Assembly (NCBI GenBank): GCA_027627225.1
Contig: CM051026.1
Location: 1,003,501 to 1,067,500 of the forward strand
Source of the DNA: Congeria kusceri
Taxonomy: Eukaryota > Mollusca > Bivalvia > Myida > Dreissenidae
Length of the DNA stretch: 64,000 bases
Reading direction: 5' to 3'
Shown: positions 44,851 to 56,876 of the stretch, one piece after another
How the letters are laid out: each line of letters begins with the position of its first letter
Position numbering within the stretch: the first letter of the stretch is position 1
Translations under genes and position numbers: made by a program
The notes under the pieces: model-generated
The model's input: only the letters and a program-made list of their open reading frames with translations
Databases searched by the model: none
Told to the model about the DNA's origin: nothing

Positions 44851-45971
44851 AGCTCGACTTTTTGAACAAAAGGCAAGCCATTCTACTCGCTCCGGCGTCG
44901 GCATTAGCGTCGGCGTCCGAGCTAGGTAACGTTTTTCGTAAAGCTAGCTTTTCAGGAATGGTTTGAGGGATGTCATTCAAACTTTATTTATTCCCCACAT
45001 TCAAATAAATCTATATGCCAAGTTTGGTAACTCTAGTTTGAAATTTGTCAAAATTATGGACCCTTTTTACACTTAAAAAAATAAGTTGGCGTCAACTTTT
45101 GGTTTCCACTCTTTAACTTTAGAATCAATCTTCATACATAAATACCCTAAAGCAACACTTTACTTGGGATTGCATTTGTGGTGGGTTGGGTGTGGTCAAG
45201 GTCAAGGTCACTGTTACTAAAATAGAAAAAAATCTTGTGCTTTATAACTCGAGAACAAATTGGAATATTTTTAAAATATATATTTTATATGTACTGTATA
45301 ACGAGACATTACATGAGATTGCATATGGGATCAAGGTCAAGGTCAATGTTTTGAAATTTAGAAAAATGCGTACGGCCATCGGGAAAAATTTGCGAAACCG
45401 AAATTTCGCAAACTGAAGTACCCTTTTCTTTTTTCAGATATTACTATTTTACGTTTAAATGTAATCAATGATTGATGTTTTTCACATAAAATTGCATTTC
45501 TTTCGTTATGAAATGTATGTGCGAAATTGCCTTTCCCATTGAATTTTTTAATTTACTACGGGATTTTCATTTTCCCATGTGATTTTCATTTTTCCCCTCG
45601 GATTTTTCCGAAAAAAATAATGTGGGATTTTTTATTTCTTCAAATATGCTTTTTTATGCATATATATGCATATTAAGCGTTGTTAAACTGTTTGCATCAA
45701 TTATCGTTTGAAAATTATGATTAAAGCAAAAATCCCACTTTGTAAATGAGAAAAAAATCCAGTGGGATTTTTTTTTATTGAATAACTAGAAGAAATATCT
45801 TGGGCTAGTTAAAACATTGTATTGTTTAATATTTCTGAGTATTTTTATAGGCGTTTTCTTATTGTTTATATTGTTTAATTGGCCTCTTCTATACAGTTTG
45901 TTTTAGAAAAATTGCCAGAAATTCTGACAAGCATAATAAGAGTCGAGCGCGCTTTCCTCCGACAGCTCTTG
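44851..45971 (+). mobile_element. Helentron/HINE-like element, family A copy 3 (subfamily A')
   Basis: Left end AGCTCGACTTTTTGAACAAAAG hairpin and right end AGTCGAGCGCGC, CTTTCCTCCGACAG, CTCTTGTT. The paralogous empty site at about 6671-6690 (ATTGTTTTCCTTTTACGTC) shows insertion within a T run with no other duplication. The body shares GGTCAAGGTCACTGTTACTA and AACTCGAGAACAAATTG with copy 4. Confidence 0.7.
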
Positions 45972-46244
45972 TTTTGTTTCGTCTTACTAAATTGTGGTTG
46001 TTATGGCAACAAAAGAAAAATTGTACAACAAGAATTACTCTACTTTTTTTCTCTTGGGCTTATATTGATTAGGTAAAAAAATCACGATGAAAGTCAGCAT
46101 TGTCGAAACAAAATTTTATGTCATTCTGGGCTGTTAAGTTTTGTTTAAAATTACATATATTACATATATATATTAAAGATCGAGTGTCGAAAGCCAAATG
46201 CTTATTGAAACACTTTCAAGTCCGTTTCCTGGGAAGAACCCTTA

Positions 46245-46345
46245 CAGGATGACTTTTGAGTAAGATCATTCGAAGGCACAGGAGTAAGAATCAAACTCAC
46301 GATCTTCCGACCGAAAGGCGGATATCACATCACTGCGACATGATG
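46245..46345 (-). repeat. tRNA-related segment (SINE head), copy 2
   Basis: Paralogue of 6945-7045; minus strand has GTGATATCCGCCTTTCGGTC and GTGAGTTTGATTCTTACTCC. Confidence 0.4.
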
Positions 46346-46389
46346 CTGCTGCAACAAAAGAGTTTGGTACACGTAAAACTATAGAATAG

Positions 46390-46583
46390 TTCCGTTGTTC
46401 CGTCGTTGTGTCACTTGGTTGAGTTCCGTAGTTGTGTCACTTGGTTGAGTTCCGTAGTTGTGCCACTTGCTTGAGTTCCGTAGTTGTGTCATTTGGTTGA
46501 GTTCCCTAGTTGTGTTCCGTAGTTGTGTCACTTGGTTGAGTTCCGTAGTTGTGTCACTCGGTTGAGTTCTGTCGTTGTGTTAC
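46390..46583 (+). repeat. 26-bp satellite array 2
   Basis: About seven units of GTTGTGTCACTTGGTTGAG plus TTCCGTA, closest to the left part of array 1, consistent with their shared left flank. Confidence 0.85.
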
Positions 46584-46632
46584 AATAAATCTACCAAAAT
46601 AAATTCAGTTCCAACTGAGTTTTACAAAAATA

Positions 46633-46950
46633 TGTTTGTTTCACGTTACCCGACCTACCCTAAAGTGCCCCGACCCTAGAACATTTTATTGAGTTTGTCA
46701 GATGTTTTTATTATTATTTACTTTTTCCAATAATTAAATGTTTGTTTTTGTTTTGTTTTTATAAATAAGTGTTTTGTTTTGACAGCATCCACTTCAAAAC
46801 TATGTTCAAGGATATTACCGATATGTTTTGAATATCCATTTAGTTTTAGAAGCTTACAGTTGACCATTTAGATTTACCAAATACAAAAAAAGTACAAAAA
46901 AATTTACTACCTACCTACCCTATTTTTGGGCATGTAACATGAAACAAACA
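46633..46950. mobile_element. TA-flanked MITE, family I
   Basis: Inverted ends TGTTTGTTTCACGTTAC and GTAACATGAAACAAACA with TA on both sides (46631-46632, 46951-46952), a mariner-like target duplication. CTACCCTA and its complement recur just inside each end. Its right TA is shared with the TAA of the next element. Confidence 0.65.
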
Positions 46951-46953
46951 TAA

Positions 46954-47293
46954 GGTCATACAAATTTGATTCTATGTTTAGCTTCCCCTTGATTTTTCAT
47001 AACTTACCAACCAGGCAGAAAGAAAAAAAAAACAACAAGTTGATAAACACATTTTTTTTTAAACAACTTTTTCATGGCAGTAGTACAATCTAAAGCAAAT
47101 GTTTACTTGCAAAACTGTTCCACCGGGCGGAAGAAGAGAAAACTAGTTGCACCCTGTGTTTTAGAAATATTAGTAAAAACACACAACAGTCCATTTATCC
47201 TCGTTTTGTATACTCTTTCAATTATTTTTCGTTCTTGCATCCGAAAACCTACGAGCCCGAGGACGCTAAACATAGAATCAAATTTGTATGACC
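46954..47293. mobile_element. PIF/Harbinger-like MITE, family H copy 2
   Basis: Ends GGTCATACAAATTTGATTCT and the inverted AGAATCAAATTTGTATGACC; flanked by TAA (46951-46953, 47294-47296). Same family as 18573-18945, which is flanked by TTA. Confidence 0.7.
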
Positions 47294-47459
47294 TAATTGT
47301 TTACGCCTAGTCTTACGCTAGTGCAGTCTTCTGATCACCTATTAAGGGACTTTATTTTCATTATGGTTGATGGGTAAAATAACTGTTGAGTGTTTGTTGT
47401 TGTGTCCGGAGGTGTTGGATTCTGTGAATATTTTCCAGTGACAGTTCTCAGTTCCTCGC

Positions 47460-48527
47460 ATTATCATCATCATCATCATTGTCATTTATGTCATTCATCA
47501 TATTCATTATCATTCATCATCACCATTGTCATCATCATTATTATTGTCATTGTCATCATCATCATTATCATCATTGTCACTCATCATCATCATTGTCATT
47601 CATCATCATCATCATTGTCGTTCATCATCATTGTCATTCATCATCATTGTCATTCATCATCATCATTGTCGTTCATCATCATTGTCGTTCATCATCATTG
47701 TCACTCATCATCATTGTCACTCATCATCATGGTCGTTCATCATTGTCATTGTCATCATCATCATCATCATTGTCACTCATCATCATCATCATCATCCTTG
47801 TCATGGTAATTCATCATCATCATTGTCCTTCATCATTGTCATTCATCATAATCATCATCATCATCATCATTGTGATTGTCACTCATCATCATCATTGTCA
47901 TTCATGATAATCATCATCATTGTCATACATCATTTTCATCATTGTCATTCATCATTATCATTGTCATTCATCATATTCATTATCATTCATCATCATCATT
48001 GTCATCATCATCATCATTATTGTCATTCATCATCATCATTGTCACACATCATCATCATCATTGTCACACATCATCATCATCATTGTCATGGTCATCATCA
48101 TTGTCATGGTCATCATTATCATCATTGTCATTCATCATCATCATCATCATTGACATTCATCATCATCATTGTCATTGTCATCAAAACATCATCATCATTG
48201 TCATTCATCATCATCATTGTCATTCATCATCATCATTGTCAGTCACCATCATCATCATCGTTGTCACTCATCATGGTCATTGTCATCATCATCGTCATAA
48301 TTTTCACTCATCATCATCATTGTCAATCATCATCATCATCATGATAATTCATCATTATCATTGTCATCCATCATCATTATCACTCATCATCATCATTGTC
48401 ATTGTCATCATCATCATCATCATTGTCACTGATCATCATCATTGTCACCATCGTCATCATCATCATCATCATGAAACTTCCTCCTCCTCATCCTCATCAT
48501 CATTGTCATTTATCATCATCATTGTCT

Positions 48528-48559
<32 letters not shown>

Positions 48560-48612
48560 AATTCATTATCATCATCATCATTATCATTCATTATCATATT
48601 CATCATATTCAT
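47460..48612 (+). repeat. 1.15-kb ATC/GTC/TTC tract
   Basis: CATCATCATCATTGTCATT-type units. Register changes frequently, so His, Ser and Ile-rich frames appear in all three phases; none is a gene. Confidence 0.9.
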
Positions 48613-48879
48613 GTCGAGCAACGTAGTGATTGACCTCCGCCTTCCAGCAATTTACTCTTTGACGCGTGTATTACAACACAATATATACGACACTATGACT
48701 CTATATTTGTATTTAGCATTATAAACGTAGGCCAAACTTAAATATTGCTAGTTTTCCCGCCCACCACCAAATTAAAATTAATGACCACGACTCAAATTAT
48801 TGTTGACATCATGCATGTGAATGATTAATTGTGAAACCTGACCTTCGAAGACTAGTCAGATAGTGGATATAAATAATTA
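48613..48879. other. spacer
   Basis: Nothing recognised. Confidence 0.4.
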
Positions 48880-49490
48880 TTATAATATATAATATTTCAA
48901 AATTTGTAAACCTATTTATAGCAGAATACCGTTGACTGAAATTTCAGAACTGTCTCTAACCTCACAAATAGGTTTGCCACTTATAGTATTATGTTTCTGC
49001 AGATCACCCAGTTTATGCCTGTAACATGATAGTTTGATAGTTTGATAGTTTATTTACATAAGTTCCAATAGGTCCAAAGACCCATGAGGACAACATATTT
49101 TCAAAAGGCAATATGTATAAACATGTATACCAACGTGTTTCTGTCGTAGATATTACTTTGTCTTTTTTCGTGATGGTTAATAAATGAATTTTCTGTATTC
49201 GGGGTTATTACTGATTAAACGATCTTTATTCGTGACAACACATACGTACGCTCTTTATTACTGATAATCTCTAAGCGCACGATCTTTAGTCCCTATGATT
49301 CCAAACTATACGTTCTTTATTCCCCATGATCACATAATGTATTTTATTATCGATAGCCGTTTAGTGTAAGATGCATTTTTGTGAAGGTCACTTCGTCTAT
49401 TTATGATCACATACTGTATGGTCGTAATTTGTGACGATCACTTTGTGTTCGATCTTTGATCGTGATGATCACATACTGAACTGTGATGAG
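48880..49490 (+). repeat. degenerate ~38-bp minisatellite with leader, copy 1
   Basis: Units like ACGATCTTTATTCGTGATGA plus TCACATACTGT between about 49200 and 49490. The leader near 48945-48995 (ACCTCACAAATAGGTTTGCC) matches 62079-62100 before the similar array at 62200-62650. TGATCA-type palindromes recur in each unit. Confidence 0.55.
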
Positions 49491-49738
49491 TGTAGCGGAT
49501 GTCGATCCATGATATTTGGGTGCACAAGATTTGTATTATGTATCATAACATAAATGTGAATGTTCTCATTTACGTAAATGTACGTGTAACACGTTTCTTA
49601 CATGTATTTTCGAAGCTTGAAACTTGCACTTGTCCGAATCTACCTAAATTTGCCCGTAAATATACATGTATTTCATCATGCTCGTAACATGACTTATGAG
49701 TACAAGAGCGTATTTGTTTTTCATAATTCGAATGTTTT

Positions 49739-50310
49739 TAGCTCACCTGAGCTTAAGTAGCTCACATGAACACAAAGCGCTTACGTTGTGCTAGTACTAA
49801 CTATTGTGATCGGGATGGGTTGCGTCGTCCATCGTCCGTCGTCAACAAACTTCTCTTCTTCCGCCCGGTGGAATTTTTTTTCTACCAAATTCACACAATT
49901 CGTTGGAATATGTCGACAATTCTCGTTGCAATAGCAACACTGAATGCTGCAAATAAACGAACTTCTTGTTAGACACCAATTATTGGATTTTTGAAATAAT
50001 TTTACAGAAATGTTCCTTGGGTGACCGACCATTAACCAAATTCCATCAAAGTAATACGAGTCATTAAAATATGGGTACAAGGCCTATTGTTTATATGCCT
50101 TTATTAAAAACTTTGAACATTTCCTCGTCATTGGTCACTGGTTCGATTTCAGAATAATTTCACAGACATATTCTTACTGTGATTCTTTGTCCACATTTTA
50201 AAAGCTGTCCATATTTCTGCTTAATATCGCTATCATCTTTGGCGACATCTTTGCTTTGGGAATGCTATGGTGTCACTGTTAAATAGTGTCACAGTTTAAC
50301 GCAGCCACCC
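49739..50310 (+). mobile_element. family C-related element, copy 3 (diverged)
   Basis: Starts AGCTCACCTGAGC with a disrupted hairpin, then CGTCCATCGTCCGTCGTCAA and several AATAATTTNACAGAAATGTTCCTTGGGTGACC monomers shared with 54048-54691. The 3' end is not clear. Confidence 0.45.
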
Positions 50311-50339
50311 TACTCCACCACTACTTGTTCTGTTTATCG

Positions 50340-51004
50340 GCGTCCAAAATTGAAAATTTTAGTCGATTAATCATCAACAAGTTCTGACTTAATAACCGAT
50401 TAATCAGGATTCCTGAAAGTAAAGTAAAGAAGGGCTAGTCTGCAGTGTTTCAACCATTTACATCGTTTTATTTGGTTTGGTAATGAATATGCGTATGATT
50501 TATATAGCAATTATGACGGAAAGAAGTATAGAACAGGTTTTGTGAATACCGTTGGTAAACTGCATTATCCTACTAACGGACTGAACAATTGAAAAGGTAC
50601 AAATCAGATTTACTTATTATTGACACGTTCAGCAACCACGCAGACACTATAGATCCCTATCTTGTGATGGTTACAAAAATTCGGAATTAATGAAAAATTA
50701 CAAGAAATGTTGCTCCATATCATAATTAAAATACATCATATATGAACTTATACAATTTATTCTATTGAACAACGCATTTTGATTTAATTATATGTGTATG
50801 TGCGCTATATGATAATATTATTTGGTAACATAACTCATCTCACTTGTTCAATTTAAAAGAAAGGAATAGGATTTTTGTTTTAGAAATACACCTTGTGCAT
50901 GAAAATCTTCAATTAATCGACGAATTCCGAATCTTAATCGACTAATTAATCATTACCTTATAGTCGTTAATTGATCGACGAAATGATTAATCGGCACAAC
51001 ACTA
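50340..51004. mobile_element. possible hAT-type element (one clear end)
   Basis: Right end GATTAATCGGCACAACACTA (complement TAGTGTTGTGCCGATTAATC) resembles common hAT termini. TCGATTAATC-type subterminal motifs occur at both 50360-50400 and 50920-51000. The left terminus and target duplication were not found. Confidence 0.35.
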
Positions 51005-51277
51005 ACCACTACCCATTACCACCACTGCAATATTACTACTCAGCATCTATATTTAAAATTGAAGAGATACAGAACATTCAGATGTACAGAACACCCACTA
51101 TATCTCAAAAAATCCAATATGTTCTCTCGGAGTACGAAAAGCAACCGTCTATGAATTAATAGAGCTTTTTGTCATCTTAATAACAAAAGTTTCTTCGTAA
51201 TTTCTTCGTTAATTATATCTTCTGTTCAGAAGATTCCATGTGTGGAACGGTAAATGGGTAAAGTTTTAAACTGAGAG

Positions 51278-52392
51278 ATGTTGCCTTGTTGTGTTACGCT
51301 GTTGTGTCGCTTGGTTGTGTTACGCTGTTGTGTCGCTTGGTTGTGTTACGCTGTTGTGTCGCCTGGTTGTGTTACTCTGTTCTGTCGCCTGGTTGTGTTA
51401 CGCTGTTGTGTCGCCTGGTTGTGTTACCAGGTGTTACGCTGTTGTGTTGCCTGGTTGTGTTACGCTTTTGTGTCGCCCGGTTGTTTTACGCTGTTCTATC
51501 GCCTGGTTGTTTTTACGCTGTTGTATCGCCTAGTTGTTTTACGTTGTTGTGTCGCCTGGTTGTGTTACGCTGTTGTTTCGCCTGGTTGTGTTACGCTGTT
51601 CTGTCATCTGGTTGTCTTACGATGTTGTGTCGCCTGGTTGTGTTACGCTGTTGTGTTGCCTGGTTGTGTTACGCTTTTGTGTCGCCCGGTTGTTTTACGC
51701 TGTTCTGTCGCCTGGTTGTGTTACGCTGTTGTATCGCCTAGTTGTTTTACGCTTTTGTGTCGCCTGGTTGTGTTACGCTGTTGTGTCGCCTGGTTGTGTT
51801 ACGCTGTTGTTTCGCTTGGTTGTTTTACGCTGTTGTTTCGCCTGGTTGTTTTATGCTGTTGTGTCGGCTGGTTGTGTTACACTGTTGTATCGCTTGGTTG
51901 TTTTACGCTGTTGTGTCGATTGGTTGTTTTACGCTGTTGTATCGATTGGTTGTGTTACGCTATTGTGTCGCCTGATTGTGTTACGCTGTTGTGTCACCTG
52001 GCTGTGTTACGTTGTTGTGTCGCCTAATTGTGTTACGTTGTTCTGTCGCCTGGTTGTCTTACGCTTTTGTGTCGCCTGGTTGTCTTACGCTGTTGTTTCG
52101 CCTGCTTATGTTACGCTGTCGTGTCGCCTGGTTGTCTTACGCTGTTTTGTCGCCTGGTTGTCTTACGCTGTTGTTTCGCCTAGTTGTCTTACGCTGTTGT
52201 GTTGCGTGGTTGTGTTACGCTGTTGTGTCGCCTGGTTGTGTAACGCTGTTGTGTCGCCTAGTTGTTTTATGTTGTTGTGTCGCCTGGTTGTGTTACGCTG
52301 TTGTGTCGCCTGGTTGTGTTACTGTTTTGTCGCCTGGTTGTGTTACTCTGTTTTGTCGCCTGGTTGTCTTACGCTGTTGTGTCGCCTTGTTG
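51278..52392 (+). repeat. 26-bp satellite array 3
   Basis: About 43 units of GTTGTGTCGCCTGGTTGTG plus TTACGCT with frequent GTTTTACGCT variants, closest to the right part of array 1. Shares its right flank (TGTCATGGTGCTCATGTTTC) with array 1. Confidence 0.9.
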
Positions 52393-52439
52393 GACAAACT
52401 GTCATGGTGCTCATGTTTCCTGTTATGTTGACGTCTATA

Positions 52440-52700
52440 TAGTAAAGCGTTTTTATTTCTGTATCACCCCTCGCGATTAAAGGCCATCCAGTTTTTACTT
52501 AAGAAACTCCTTTACTGATTAACACCTTTACTCCCAATTCCTATCCTATATGACGGGCGCTTGGCAGAAAGGCAATCGGTACCCCTGGATTTAACTGGCT
52601 GCTGGGTAGACAACCGGCCATATCAGAACAAGCCCTGGGCGAGACTCGAATCTTCGACTTCCCGCTCCGTATGCGAACGCCCTTATCACTCTATTGACGC
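52440..52700 (-). mobile_element. tRNA-derived SINE next to satellite array, copy 2
   Basis: Matches 8941-9215, but its tRNA-like head is eroded at the 5' side (A box not intact). Confidence 0.5.
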
Positions 52701-53467
52701 GCCTTCTCCCGCTGTACCATCTACGCTTGTTAATACAATATGGCTATTTATTGTTGTTCAAATGCAAAGATTTTTCATGTGTGCTATTTAGACCAACAGT
52801 ATATTGTTTAATGACGAGATTATTAAAACAGCTTAATTGATACCTTGTATTGTAGTTTGTGCTTTACACGTATTTTTTTTAGACACATCTGTGCTTTACA
52901 GTTCTTTGTCTATTTGTAGATTCGTTGACATTTAGGAAGTATTGTAACTAAAATCGTACACAGAATTATCACTTTTCCTACTACAATATACGTACATTCT
53001 ACTTTCTGTGGACCAACTGCATTGGGGCTGTTGTCTTACAGTGTCCATATACAATACATATAGGCAATAATGACTAAGCAGATGGAAATGCAGTATATAC
53101 AGTTTTTTATTTGGGGTTTGATTTTCCGGAGCTTTTAATAAGTCAGATTTTGCAAACAAAGAGCATTAAATACACAAATATACAAATGCAGTTCGAAATT
53201 ATATAAACAACACCTTAGATAGTATATGCTGTTATGCCGTTTATTTGATAAGTTAATTCGTATATATCAATTTAATTCCTACGACTCCATTGTATTTTCT
53301 TATTCGTTTTCGATAGATCGTTGCATTTTGTTGAACTGAACTCAAAGTAATGCCTGCTGCTTACTAACTCATAATTGAACAGTTAAGCAATTCCATTAGG
53401 GAATATAATAAAATATCATAAAAAATCAACAATACAAACATGAATAAATATTTTCTCCTCATAATCA

Positions 53468-53524
53468 CGGGAGACAACTCGATGTAACTTGTTTGCGAAT
53501 TCTTATCAGGAGTTGTCTCCCCTA
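53468..53524. repeat. short inverted-end repeat, family R copy 3
   Basis: GGGAGACAACTC and its near-perfect complement GAGTTGTCTCCC close off about 57 bp; the best preserved of three copies. Confidence 0.55.
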
Positions 53525-53621
53525 GGTTGTCTCGCCTAATATGAGTATACTGTTAAATTGAGTTGAGTTAGTTTTGTTTTACACTGTATATTATATAGTT
53601 GTATTGTTTTGGCTGCAAATA

Positions 53622-54047
53622 ACAAAAGTTCCCTAATTATATAAATGGGTTTATGAATAATTTTACAAAAAATTATTGTCGGTAATTTAATAACTGGACA
53701 ATTTGCGAAGAACTCTTTAAGTGATTTATTGTCCCTTTGTTCGTATGTCCGTTCTCCCACCCCTATGTCTGTAAACACATTTTGTCTTCTTTTCTTCTCT
53801 TATAAAGCACTGATTAAATGAATGTGATTAACTCCCAGGCACAAAAGTTGCGCATAGTCCGAACGGACTCCATTTGGACAGAAATCGAAGTTACAGTCCT
53901 TTTTCATTATTTTCAAGTAGTGCTTCTCCGAAGCCCTAAAGTTCATGAACCTTCGACATGTTTCAGTGGATCACGTACTTAACAATATGCTCGTTCTTTA
54001 CTCAACCACCATTGTGTTTGTTCTTATTTTTTTGTTGTTGTCGTGAT
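53622..54047. other. spacer
   Basis: No gene or repeat recognised. Confidence 0.4.
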
Positions 54048-54691
54048 AGCTCACCTGAGCAAGAAGTGCTCAAGGGTGAGCTTTTGTTCTCAGTGGTTGT
54101 CCGTCGTCCGTCGTCGTCGTCTACAATTTACTTAAAAATCTCCGAAACCGCTTAGTGAAAATTAACCACATTTGGTAACGTATTTCCTTGGGTAACCCTC
54201 TACCTTATTCTTTCAAATAAGTTTGATTCATTAAAAATAAACATGGCCGCCAATCGTCGGGGCAGGTTTCCTTATATACCGTATATATCGAAAACTTTGA
54301 AATCTTCCACGGTCTGAAACCAATTGATGGAATTGAAAATAATTTCAAAGAAATGTTCCTTTGGTGACCCTCTACCAAATCATTTAAAATCAATTTAATC
54401 CGTTAAAACATGGCTTCTAATGGGTGGGACAGTCTTCATTACATTGAGAATCTTCTAGACTACGGTCTGAAACCAATTGTAGGATTTCGAAATAATTTCA
54501 CAGAAATGTTCCTTGTGCGACTCTTTACCAAATTAGTTCAATACTGTGTGATTCGTTAAAAGCGTGGCTCTGTGCGGTCTATAATTGTCCGTTTTCAATG
54601 TTTTATTTGAAAAATTGTTGATCACGCTTTTAGCCGTCTATAAGCTTCGTTAAACTCATTAAGCGACCCAGGGCCATCTTGATCCCTTGAT
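54048..54691 (+). mobile_element. Helentron/HINE-like element, family C-related copy 4
   Basis: Left hairpin AGCTCACCTGAGCA...TGCTCAAGGGTGAGCT, the CCGTCGTCCGTCGTC leader and four short monomers with CTTKGGTRACCCTCTACC. The 3' end CTCATTAAGCGACCC, GGGCCATCTTGATCCC hairpin, TTGATTT is a decayed version of the family end. Confidence 0.6.
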
Positions 54692-54885
54692 TTGTCAAAG
54701 GATTCTATTTTGACGGTGATCCGGATCAGCAGCATCCGTATCCAGGATTGTTCAGAATAAGCTTAAAGGCAAGCTGTCACTGGAAAATTCAGTTGTTTAG
54801 TTAGCTACATTTCATGGCGGAAGTGTGCGATCTCCGAGTGCTTTCTTGTTACGACCTTAATAACAAAAGAACATGTGCATTGTTA

Positions 54886-55028
54886 TATATTTCATATCTA
54901 TTTTAATGTTACATATATTTACTTATTGTTTACATAGTTCATATCTATTTTAATGTTACATATATTTACTTATTGTTTACATAGTTCATATCTATTTTAA
55001 TGTTACATATATTTACTTATTGTTTACA
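54886..55028. repeat. 47-bp tandem repeat, three near-identical units
   Basis: TTTTAATGTTACATATATTT starts at 54901, 54948 and 54995, exactly 47 bp apart with no visible differences between units, so it is a recent expansion. Confidence 0.85.
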
Positions 55029-55734
55029 AAAGAATTAAGTATTAAACATTCAACATTTAGTGATAACATTATTTTTCGACAAAAAGGCATCTACACAAAA
55101 CTGCCACAAACTTTCTAATTAATTAGAAAATTACGTTTTTCTGATAAGTACTTGAAATTTTACTAACGAGCATTGTCAATATGGACCCTGCAGAGTAATA
55201 CTGCCCCTTACCTAATAACTTGTTACTTATTTTTTAATACAACAATTTGGATTTTTATGCACAGTTATTTATTTGGCAGAAATTGTGAAGGACTTTTAAA
55301 CGCGCAATGGTTTATTCCGTGCATGGGCATGTAATGTTGCGTTTAATTGTTCTTGTTTTTTCGTGTATTTTGTGATGTTGAATCGAGAATAAATTACCGT
55401 TTCAATGCAATCGCTCTATATAGTTTGATGGGCTGAATTTTAATATTATGTTTGATGTAATACGGCCGACGTGATTTAAGTGTTTGTGGATGTGGCTTGG
55501 TGTGTTGCAGTTCGCCGAGTAAATGAACGACGCTGTGTGTTGTCAATGTTGGATTAATTGATTTTATTTATTAACATTTATTTACTATTTGCTTTCCTTT
55601 TTCGAAAATGCCATAATATTAAAAATGTTTTATGAAGGTTAGTATTTGTAATATTCAATAATTATATATCTTCGACTAAACTTAAAAGTATTTGCGTTGA
55701 TTGTCTGAGATTATTATTTTAATGTAAAACAAGA
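55029..55734. other. AT-rich spacer
   Basis: Nothing recognised. Confidence 0.45.
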
Positions 55735-55975
55735 ATGACATTCGATCATAAAATTATTGTGCTGCACACTGGTCTTATAGACTTTCCTGTCCAGAACAAC
55801 AATATCGTCACAGCTTCCGCCTCGTTCTGGACATGTAGAACTGTCATCTGCACGAATATAAATTCATGCACGCCTGCTCCTTGGCATGTGTCCCATGGTA
55901 GGAACCGGAAGCAAGTGATTCCTATTGATCGTCCGCTCCTCCGTACCGACCGGTTCAGCGGCACCAAGCTTATGA
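55735..55975 (+). repeat. dispersed repeat, family S copy 1
   Basis: Shares with 58021-58275 and 59606-60085 the order CTGCA..CTGG..GTCTTATAG, CTTCCGC or GCCTCGTNCTGGACA, TCTGCACGAAT, GTGTCCCAT and AACCGGAAG. GC-richer than its surroundings. A frame spanning it is not conserved between copies. Confidence 0.45.
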
Positions 55976-55984
55976 ATTGTTATA

Positions 55985-56085
55985 TACACATATATTGTTT
56001 ATCGTTGTTAAAATAGTCCAATAAACAACGCAAACGTAGTCCCAATTATGAGCGCAGCATAGTTAAAAGTAGTTCTCATTGCAAA
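55985..56085 (-). repeat. family D copy 7 (partial)
   Basis: CAATAAACAACGCAAACGTA, then GTCCCAATTATGAGCGCAGC and ATAGTTAAAAGTAG, the non-palindromic tail of the family. Confidence 0.5.
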
Positions 56086-56515
56086 GGACACTACCCCTTG
56101 GAGTCACATAGTTTACATAGACTTAAATAGCAAAATGACTTTTAAAAAAATCAGAGGTTTCGTTCTTGGTATGTAACATTGTATAGTGGTGCTAAATAAT
56201 GAGTGTTCAAATTATTCACCTGGGGTAAAAAGAAGACACGCCCCGGAGGTCGCACGTTTTCTGTACATTTATATGGCAAGTGGACTTTACAAATCTTCTC
56301 CTTTGAAACCACAAGGTCCAGATGTTCTGCATTAGGTATGTACTATTGTATAGGTGTCTTCTACAAAGATTCTCCAAATTATACCCCTGGGGTAAAAAGT
56401 GGCCACACCCTGTGGGTCACATGGTTTATATAGACTTAAGTAACAAAATGACTTTAACAATCACCTGAAACTTCAAGGCCCAGACCTTCATACTCAGGTG
56501 AGCGCCTTTTGTTGT
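56086..56515 (+). mobile_element. family C copy 5, 3' part
   Basis: Two and a half ~165-bp monomers, ending ACTCAGGTGAGCGCC, TTTTGTTG. The CTCAGGTGAGC is an exact complement of the family's left outer arm. Confidence 0.55.
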
Positions 56516-56876
56516 TTTAAATCACGCTTTTATAGGATATAGAAATGAGAAACGAACAGATATGGAGTTTGCAATTCGCTACAAGTTCTATCACATCAGT
56601 TGAAAAATATTAATGGTCCAGAAAAAGTATCGCGGTTAGCCTTCTAATTTGTGTTCTCCACAACAAAGATGCATTTTTCTTCTGAATACTTAGTCATTAC
56701 ATTAATATTGATGCTGTCATAATCCCAATTCCGGATTATAAGATTAATTTACTTTATTAAAATTGGTGTCATAAGATATCAGACTGGGTATAGTTATCGC
56801 TTTCCCCTGGAAAGCGGATCAAGATGCATAATGAACAATGGTCGAATATTAAAACAGACCGTTTTTAGCTCGACTT
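56516..56876. other. spacer
   Basis: Nothing recognised. Confidence 0.4.

Larger units (their letters stand above)
44640..46390 (+). repeat. segmental duplication copy 2, left flank of satellite
   Basis: Colinear with 6489-7250 (AGTGGTGATATAAAGATAAG; CCAGAAGTAATAACTGTCC; CGTCTTACTAAATTGTGGTT; TCCGTTTCCTGGGAAGAACC), interrupted only by the family A element 44851-45971. Leads directly into a 26-bp array, as does copy 1. Confidence 0.65.
52393..53621 (+). repeat. segmental duplication copy 2, right flank of satellite
   Basis: Colinear with 8893-9503 and 11283-12352. Contains the empty sites for the family C element (around 52975) and for the TTAA MITE (53272-53275). Confidence 0.65.

Noticed and set aside
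47390..48724. His/Ser/Ile-rich frames up to 282 residues, superficially like metal-binding proteins
   Set aside because: Produced by the ATC/GTC tract in all three phases.
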